Assembly (NCBI GenBank): GCA_964637235.1
Contig: CAZWVR010000107.1
Span: 1 to 7,141, forward strand
Origin: CAZWVR01 sp964637235
Lineage (GTDB): Bacteria > Bacteroidota > Bacteroidia > Bacteroidales > S143-33
Length of the DNA stretch: 7,141 nucleotides
Direction of reading: 5' to 3'
Shown here piece after piece: positions 1 to 5,415 of the stretch (its first letter is position 1; each line of letters starts with the position of its first letter). The notes under the pieces are model-generated. The model did no database searches. It was not told where the DNA came from and worked only from the letters and a program-made list of their open reading frames with translations. The translations under genes were made by a program, and so were the position numbers.

Positions 1-2196
1 TTAATGCCCTTTTTCGGATATGTAAAGGATTCTCATAAGTCTTACTTCCTCTTCTGTAAATTCGTCATCTTCCTCTTCGCTAAGAATTTTTATGGCTTCT
101 TCTATTGAATCTGTTTCTGCTTCGTTAAAGTAATCCCAAATAATTTCTTGATGTTCTTTATCAATAGTTTTGTCAATATAGTAATTGAGTTTAAGTTTAA
201 TTCCTGAGTTTATGATATTTTCTATTTCTGTTAATAGGGTATCACAATCTATATTTAAAGAATTGCAAATATCCTCAAAGTCTATTTGCATATCTATTTT
301 TTTGATAATGTCAATTCTTAATTTAGAGCTTTTAACGTTTGAAATTTCCGGGGCAATATCTGGTGGTCTGATAATTTCTTCCTCTTCGACATATTTTCTT
401 ATCAGTTCAAGGAATTCTTTTCCATATTTTTGGATTTTTCCTTCGCTAACTCCGCTTATTTGCTTTAATTCTTCTTCTGTAATTGGATAATGTATTGTCA
501 TTTCCATCAGAGAATTATCGTTGAATATTACAAATGGAGGTACTTTTTTCTCTTTGGATACTTTTCTTCTTAGATTTTTTAAGAGCGTAAAAAGCTTTTC
601 ATCGGCTGTTGCAGTAGGAACGCCTATTTGCATTCCATCGTAGTCTTTTTGTTTTGTAAAGTCATTAGGTTCTCTAAAACTAATATTATAAGGGCTTTTA
701 ATAAAATCTTTTCCTTTTTCTGTCAATTTAAGTATTCCGTATGATTCTATATCTTTTTTTATAAACTCTTCTAAAAGCATCTGGTAAATTACAGCGCTCC
801 AAAAGTTTTGGTCTTTATCTTTGCCGATACCAAAAGATTTAAGTTTGTGATGTTTATAACTTTTTATGTATTCGTCATCATTGCCTGTTAAGATTTTAAC
901 TATATGCAGTGTATTGAATTTTTCTTTAACATCTTTAATTACGTTTAGGACTTTTAATATATATTCTTTTGCATTGAATTCAGGATTTGGATTTTTGCAG
1001 TTATCACAGTTATTGCAGTCATCTTCAAGTTTTTCACCAAAATAATGCAATATTGATTTAGCTCTACATACTGGGCTATAAGCATACATTTTAGTTTCAA
1101 AAATAAGCTGTTTACCGATTTCTTGTTCTGAAATAGGTTTCTTTTGTAGAAAGTTCTCTAATTTTTGCATATCTTTATCGCTGTAAAAAGCGATACATAT
1201 CCCTTCTCCTCCATCTCTACCTGCACGTCCTGTTTCTTGATAATATGATTCGAGGCTTTTAGGCATATCATAATGAATGACAAAGCGTATATCTGGTTTA
1301 TCTATTCCCATACCAAAAGCTATTGTAGCTACGATAACATCGACTTCTTCATTTAAAAATTTATCTTGATGTTCAGTTCTTACAGAAGCATCTAAACCTG
1401 CGTGATAGGGTAGTGCTTTTATTCCATTAGAAACTAAAAGTTTAGCAAGATTTTCAACGGTATTTCTTTTTAAGCAATATACAATCCCTGATTTACCTTT
1501 ATTGTTTTTGATATAGGATATAATTTGCTTTTCGGCTTTAATTTTTGGACGGACTTCGTAAGTAAGGTTTGGTCTAAAAAATGATGACTTAACTATTTTA
1601 GCGTCTTGGATACCCAGGTTTTTTAGAATATCAGCTTGTACCTTAGGTGTAGCAGTAGCAGTGAGGGCTATTATAGGTTTTCTTTTTATTTTATCAATAT
1701 TTGGACGGATGTTTCTATAATCCGGGCGAAAATCGTGTCCCCATTCAGAAATACAATGGGCTTCATCTACTGCATAGAAGGATATATTAACTTTTTGTAG
1801 AAAGAGAATATTATCTTCTTTTGCAAAAAATTCCGGTGCAACATATAGTAATTTAGTTTTTCCTTCTAATACGAATTTTTTTATTTGCGATATTTCTCGT
1901 TTACTAAGTGAAGAATTTAGAAAGTGAGCAACATTTTCAAAAGTACTATAACTTCGTATTAGATCCACTTGATTTTTCATCAGTGCTATAAGGGGAGAGA
2001 TTATAATTGCTGTACCTGGCATTATCAATGCTGGTAGTTGATAACATAATGATTTACCTCCCCCGGTAGGCATTAGTACAAAGGTATCTTTGCCATCTAA
2101 CAAGGATTTTATAGCTTCCAGTTGTTTGCCTTTGAAGTTATCAAAACCGAAAAATTCTTTTAGTTTTGCCCGCAATTCTGTTTCTGTGAGCTTCAT
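1..2196 (-). CDS. recQ: ATP-dependent DNA helicase RecQ, complete
   Basis: This is a 731-residue superfamily 2 helicase that unwinds DNA 3'-5' using ATP and acts in recombination and repair of stalled forks. The motifs are all visible and in order: motif 0 around FGFDNFKGKQ (16-25), Walker A PTGGGKS (43-49), motif Ia SPLIALMKNQV (67-77), Walker B DEAH (144-147) followed by the RecQ aromatic-rich loop SEWGHDFRPDYR (150-161), TATAT (179-183), AFGMGIDKPD (293-302) and QETGRAGRDG (320-329). The zinc-binding subdomain has Cys377, Cys394, Cys397 and Cys400, followed by an RQC winged helix (about 405-510) and an HRDC domain (about 530-605). About 120 residues follow HRDC, so the protein is longer than the roughly 610-residue E. 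coli enzyme; they look like a helix-turn-helix segment (about 625-690) and an acidic tail (about 691-719). Long forms like this are, from memory, usual in Bacteroidota. The start is the first ATG, just ahead of motif 0, and has no Shine-Dalgarno. The stop is at bases 3-1. No disrupted motif is seen. Confidence 0.97.
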   Translation of the reverse strand: MKLTETELRAKLKEFFGFDNFKGKQLEAIKSLLDGKDTFVLMPTGGGKSLCYQLPALIMPGTAIIISPLIALMKNQVDLIRSYSTFENVAHFLNSSLSKREISQIKKFVLEGKTKLLYVAPEFFAKEDNILFLQKVNISFYAVDEAHCISEWGHDFRPDYRNIRPNIDKIKRKPIIALTATATPKVQADILKNLGIQDAKIVKSSFFRPNLTYEVRPKIKAEKQIISYIKNNKGKSGIVYCLKRNTVENLAKLLVSNGIKALPYHAGLDASVRTEHQDKFLNEEVDVIVATIAFGMGIDKPDIRFVIHYDMPKSLESYYQETGRAGRDGGEGICIAFYSDKDMQKLENFLQKKPISEQEIGKQLIFETKMYAYSPVCRAKSILHYFGEKLEDDCNNCDNCKNPNPEFNAKEYILKVLNVIKDVKEKFNTLHIVKILTGNDDEYIKSYKHHKLKSFGIGKDKDQNFWSAVIYQMLLEEFIKKDIESYGILKLTEKGKDFIKSPYNISFREPNDFTKQKDYDGMQIGVPTATADEKLFTLLKNLRRKVSKEKKVPPFVIFNDNSLMEMTIHYPITEEELKQISGVSEGKIQKYGKEFLELIRKYVEEEEIIRPPDIAPEISNVKSSKLRIDIIKKIDMQIDFEDICNSLNIDCDTLLTEIENIINSGIKLKLNYYIDKTIDKEHQEIIWDYFNEAETDSIEEAIKILSEEEDDEFTEEEVRLMRILYISEKGH

Positions 2197-2216
2197 AGAA
2201 AATAAGTTTGTAAATA

Positions 2217-2249
2217 TAAAGTTATAATAAAAAAGCTCTTGTGTGCAAA
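2217..2249 (-). promoter_or_regulatory. candidate Bacteroidota-type promoter for recQ
   Basis: On the minus strand, TTTG (bases 2249-2246) is followed after 21 bases by TAACTTTA (2224-2217). The known Bacteroidota housekeeping sigma pattern is TTTG near -33 and TAnnTTTG near -7, separated by about 19-21 bases. The -7 match misses the final G. The site would put the transcript start roughly 15 bases ahead of the recQ ATG at 2196. The surrounding DNA is so AT-rich that chance matches are likely, so this is tentative. Confidence 0.3.
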
Positions 2250-2269
2250 TTTTTTTTAGAAAAAAATTT
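2247..2269. repeat. AT-only perfect inverted repeat, 10-bp arms
   Basis: The left arm AAATTTTTTT (2247-2256) and right arm AAAAAAATTT (2260-2269) are exact reverse complements separated by TAG. The RNA hairpin would be made only of A-U pairs, so it would be weak. It could act as a poor terminator for the OmpA-family transcript or as an upstream element for recQ, since it overlaps the candidate -33 TTTG. It may equally be a by-product of A/T runs in AT-rich spacer DNA. Confidence 0.45.
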
Positions 2270-2375
2270 TTTATATCTATAATGCACTGATTATCAATAT
2301 AATTTTTTTACGATTTTTTTTAAAGAGAAGTTTTTATAGGTATTTATTTTAGCGAGTATTTAGTAATATTTAGCT

Positions 2376-4472
2376 TTAAATTTGTAAGATTTTAAATTCT
2401 ACTCTTCTATTTTTAGCGTGTCCTTTATCAGATTTTCCTGTATATACTGGTTGGGTTCCTCCAAAAGCTTTTATTGTAATACGCAATGAATCTATTCCAT
2501 TTTTTATGAGATAATTTCTGACGGCATTAGCACGTTTTTTAGATAATTCCATTAGTTTTTCTGGATTTCCGCGGTTATCAGTATGTCCTCTTATTTCAAT
2601 TTTCATTTTAGGATTATTGCGCATAATATCTACCAGTCTATTGAGTTCCGTATAGGATTCAGGTAAGAGTTTTGCAGAAGCCCTTGCAAAAAATATATTG
2701 TGTAATTCAATTATTTGGCCTTTTTGTGCGGGGACTAAATATAAATTACGTTTTATTTCCTTATAATCAGCTTTATTTGTTAAATCAATATTATCGCTTA
2801 TAGCAATGAAATTTTTAGCGGAAGCTTCAAATGCATATTTTCTGCCGTATGGTAAGGTTATTTTATATTCTCCGTTAGCAGGGTTAGAGCGAGCTATGCC
2901 AACTGTTTTTCCAGTGGAGATATCTTTATATGTTATTTGGGCACCTATTGGTTTATTAGTATTTTTATTGAGCACTTTACCATAAATTAAAACGACAGGT
3001 TCAGGACGATATTCAGGTTTTAATTTTAATGTATAAATATCCTCAAATCCGTATGAGTTAGTTGTAGATACGAAAAATGCCTCATCACCTTTTGCGGATA
3101 CAGAAAAATATGAATCCCAGTCAGAAGTGTTTATTTGAGGTCCTAAGTTTTTTGGTTTAGACCAATGTAGCCAAGTATCGTCTAATCTTTTGGTCATAAA
3201 GATATCACAGCTTCCGAAGCCGGGATGTCCATCGGAACAGAAATAGAGGGTTTTTCCGTCGGAAGCGATAAATGGAGTAGCTTCGCTGCCGGGTGTATTT
3301 ATAATAGGTCCTAAGTTTTGGGGTTTTGTATATGTTCCATCTTTTTTTCTGAAACTTATGTACAAATCTGTATCTCCGTATGAGTCGTCCATTTCTATTG
3401 CCATAATCAAAACCTGCATATCATTGGATATGGTATAAGTTTCGTAGATATTTTTATTGTAGAAACCATCGATTTTAAGAGGTACTGGGACAGACCAGCC
3501 ATTTTTGGTACGATATGTTATAGATACGCCTTGTTCAGACTTAAAGCTTCCATCTTTGTTATATACTCCTTCGACTAGAAGGGCATTTTCGTCGGGTGTC
3601 ACAGCAAATACGGCATTTACTCCGACATTATTCAGCGGTTTTCCCATGTGTACAGGTGTTTTAAAATTGCCATCTTTGTCTCTATCGGCGTACCATATAT
3701 CACATTCTTTGTATTTACCGATATTATGAGGATCATATACTCTTGCAAAATATAGACGTTTACCGTCAGGCGAGATTATTGGTGCTATTTCTGTATAAAC
3801 TGTGTTTATTGGCTGTCCTAAATTTTTTTTGGATAGGATAGTAAAATCTGTATTGGCAATTTCTATTATTTGATTATCTGTGCTAATATGCAGGTAATCA
3901 ATTGCTACTTTTATATTTCTTTGCAGCATAAATCCTTGAAATTGTCCATAAAAATTGTTAAATCTACAAGTATATACGCTTTCATTGTTTATGTAGAAAA
4001 TGTATCTGTTGCCTTTTTTTTCAATTTTTAAGATATTAAAATCGTATGGCTTTATGGCAGTATTTTTAGTCCACGATTTTATATTTTTCACTTTACCGTT
4101 GATATATGCTCCTATTGTATAGTATCCAGAGGAACTGATAAGAAAAAAATAAGAATTTTGCCAGCCTAAGGAGCCCCAAGTAAGTCCATACCCTTGATTT
4201 TTAGCACCGTTAATTTGTTTAATTTTTGTTTGTATAGTGAAATTTTTTCTATAATCAATAAATATCTGAGTAGCATACCAGTGTAGAGTTTCACGTTTCC
4301 CGCTTTGTAGATATAAAAGACCAGAGGTTATGTGTGCTGTTTTATCATTTTTTGTCCATACTGAGATGGGGTTATTAAAGTCTTCTTGATATATGATATT
4401 TGAAGTAATTTGTGAGTAGAGATTTAGAAAAATTATTAAGTTAAGCAATAAAAAAATAATACTTTTTGACAT
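2376..4472 (-). CDS. secreted OmpA-family protein: lectin-like domain, PD40 propeller, OmpA peptidoglycan-binding domain
   Basis: This 698-residue protein is exported and probably held in the periplasm on the cell wall. A hydrophobic signal peptide (about 1-20) likely ends at YS|Q; no lipobox cysteine is present. Residues about 28-197 resemble a concanavalin A-like beta-sandwich (LamG/DUF1080-like; begins EDFNN, ends VAIDYLHIS). Residues about 216-482 hold five PD40-type propeller repeats, with cores at 228-244, 285-300, 343-358, 397-413 and 453-469, for example SPDGKRLYFAR. Residues about 494-580 look like a carboxypeptidase-regulatory-like beta-sandwich (IYGKVLNKNTNKPIGA). The OmpA C-terminal domain (about 588-698) has GHTDNRG (629-635); Asp632 and Arg647 match the residues that bind diaminopimelate in this family. 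The gene starts 5 bases after the folP stop, implying one transcript. PD40 plus OmpA proteins include the type IX secretion component PorE, but no TPR region is visible here, so that role is not assigned. The true function is unknown. Confidence 0.92.
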   Translation of the reverse strand: MSKSIIFLLLNLIIFLNLYSQITSNIIYQEDFNNPISVWTKNDKTAHITSGLLYLQSGKRETLHWYATQIFIDYRKNFTIQTKIKQINGAKNQGYGLTWGSLGWQNSYFFLISSSGYYTIGAYINGKVKNIKSWTKNTAIKPYDFNILKIEKKGNRYIFYINNESVYTCRFNNFYGQFQGFMLQRNIKVAIDYLHISTDNQIIEIANTDFTILSKKNLGQPINTVYTEIAPIISPDGKRLYFARVYDPHNIGKYKECDIWYADRDKDGNFKTPVHMGKPLNNVGVNAVFAVTPDENALLVEGVYNKDGSFKSEQGVSITYRTKNGWSVPVPLKIDGFYNKNIYETYTISNDMQVLIMAIEMDDSYGDTDLYISFRKKDGTYTKPQNLGPIINTPGSEATPFIASDGKTLYFCSDGHPGFGSCDIFMTKRLDDTWLHWSKPKNLGPQINTSDWDSYFSVSAKGDEAFFVSTTNSYGFEDIYTLKLKPEYRPEPVVLIYGKVLNKNTNKPIGAQITYKDISTGKTVGIARSNPANGEYKITLPYGRKYAFEASAKNFIAISDNIDLTNKADYKEIKRNLYLVPAQKGQIIELHNIFFARASAKLLPESYTELNRLVDIMRNNPKMKIEIRGHTDNRGNPEKLMELSKKRANAVRNYLIKNGIDSLRITIKAFGGTQPVYTGKSDKGHAKNRRVEFKILQI

Positions 4473-4477
4473 TGTAT

Positions 4478-5323
4478 TTATACTTTTTTATACATTTCAA
4501 AAAGTTCTACAATTTGTTTTGCCTCGGCAACGTCGTGTACGCGTAGGATATTTGCACCATTTAGCAGGGCTATCATATTTAGAGCAATAGTGCCGGGCAA
4601 GGCTTCTTGTGGAGTTATGTTTAAGTATTTATAAATCATTGATTTGCGAGATATACCGACTAAAACTGGTAATTCAAATATACGAAAATGTTCTAAATTT
4701 TTCAATATTATGTAGTTATGTTCAAGAGTTTTTCCAAAGCCAAATCCTGGGTCTATAATTATATCATTTACTCCTAAAAGTCGTAGTTTTTTTATTCGTT
4801 CGGAGAAATAATATATAATTTCCTGAATAATATTTTCGTAGTGGGGATTGTTTTGCATTGTTTTTGGGGTGCCTTTTATATGCATTAGTATATAAGGGAC
4901 TTGTAAATCAGCGATTGTCTTAAACATATTTTCGTCTGCACTACCACCCATTATGTCGTTGATAATATTTGCTTTGAAGTTTTCTACGGCAAAGCGAGCT
5001 ACTTCGGAGCGATAAGTATCTATTGAGATACAGATATCGGGGTAATTGTTTCTTATTATTTCAAGCGCCATAGTAAGTCGTTTAATTTCAGTATTTTGCG
5101 GGACTTCATCGGCGCCTGGTCGCGAGGAGGCTGCACCTACATCAATGATATCTGCACCTTCGTCAATAAGTTTTTTTACTCTTTGATAGATTTGTTCAGG
5201 TTGAGTATATTTTCCACCGTCGTAAAATGAGTCTGGCGTTACGTTTAAAATTCCCATTATAAGAGGCTTTTCCAAGCTCAATAGTTTACCATTACAGTTA
5301 ATAGTTCTTTGCATTTTTTTCAT
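4478..5323 (-). CDS. folP: dihydropteroate synthase, complete
   Basis: This 281-residue cytosolic TIM-barrel enzyme joins p-aminobenzoate to 6-hydroxymethyl-7,8-dihydropterin diphosphate, making 7,8-dihydropteroate for folate synthesis; it is the sulfonamide target. The length is normal for the family. Both family signatures are present: GILNVTPDSF (24-33) and DVGAASSRPGA (61-71). Other active-site elements are Asp102 in SIDTYRSEVA, Asn122/Asp123 in INDIMGG, DPGFGFGK (191-198), SRKS with Lys227 (225-228), and RVHD with Arg261 and His263 (261-264). The first substrate loop has Ser-Arg-Pro where E. coli has Thr-Arg-Pro, a conservative change. The start is the ATG at 5323; an in-frame ATG three codons on is an equally possible start, since neither has a Shine-Dalgarno and the conserved core begins later. 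Upstream is a 92-base gap to dsbD; downstream only 5 bases separate it from the OmpA-family gene. From memory, folP in many Bacteroidales is followed instead by a diadenylate cyclase gene. Confidence 0.97.
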   Translation of the reverse strand: MKKMQRTINCNGKLLSLEKPLIMGILNVTPDSFYDGGKYTQPEQIYQRVKKLIDEGADIIDVGAASSRPGADEVPQNTEIKRLTMALEIIRNNYPDICISIDTYRSEVARFAVENFKANIINDIMGGSADENMFKTIADLQVPYILMHIKGTPKTMQNNPHYENIIQEIIYYFSERIKKLRLLGVNDIIIDPGFGFGKTLEHNYIILKNLEHFRIFELPVLVGISRKSMIYKYLNITPQEALPGTIALNMIALLNGANILRVHDVAEAKQIVELFEMYKKV

Positions 5324-5415
5324 TTTGAGTTTATCGTGGATAACTGTAATTACTTGGTATTTAGAGCATTTTATGTAGAAAAATATTCAAAGTATTGCGA
5401 TATTAGAGTTTTTAG
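5324..5415. other. short intergenic region between dsbD and folP
   Basis: These 92 bases separate the dsbD stop from the folP start. No convincing promoter of the TTTG / TAnnTTTG type is seen: the nearest -7-like stretch on the minus strand, ATACTTTG (5396-5389), lacks the TA and has no TTTG at the right distance. A small inverted repeat TTATC-GTG-GATAA (5331-5343) ends 7 bases before the folP ATG, but its stem is too short to argue for control of translation. Read-through from dsbD into folP is plausible. Confidence 0.6.

Larger units (their letters stand above)
2197..2375. other. AT-rich intergenic region between the OmpA-family gene and recQ
   Basis: These 179 bases are almost entirely A and T, with several runs of 6 to 8 T or A. 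No open frame with protein-like content was found on either strand, and no RNA gene. No G+C-rich hairpin followed by a T run is visible after the OmpA-family stop, so a classical intrinsic terminator is not supported. The region does contain an AT-only inverted repeat (2247-2269) and a weak Bacteroidota-type promoter match for recQ, listed separately. Confidence 0.7.

Noticed and set aside
185..490. 101-codon plus-strand open frame antisense to recQ
   Set aside because: Serine/isoleucine-rich translation is the reverse image of the HRDC and C-terminal coding region of recQ; no start context or homology is visible.
3505..3729. 74-codon plus-strand open frame antisense to the OmpA-family gene
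   Set aside because: It lies within the PD40 propeller coding region and has no feature of its own.
2376..4472. Assignment of the OmpA-family protein as the type IX secretion component PorE
   Set aside because: PD40, regulatory-like and OmpA parts fit, but the TPR region and lipobox expected of PorE are absent and no other secretion gene is in the window.
4478..5323. folP as a sulfonamide-resistance (sul-type) gene
   Set aside because: The loop residues match chromosomal dihydropteroate synthases; only a conservative Thr-to-Ser difference from E. coli is seen, and there is no integron or mobile context.
5331..5343. DnaA-box-like TTATCCACG on the minus strand within a small inverted repeat
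   Set aside because: It is one base off the TTATCCACA consensus, occurs singly, and has no cluster of boxes, AT-rich unwinding element or dnaA/dnaN nearby, so it does not support an origin. The 5-bp stem is also too weak to call a regulatory hairpin.
5389..5396. ATACTTTG as a -7 promoter element for folP
   Set aside because: The first two bases are AT rather than TA, and no TTTG lies 19-21 bases upstream.
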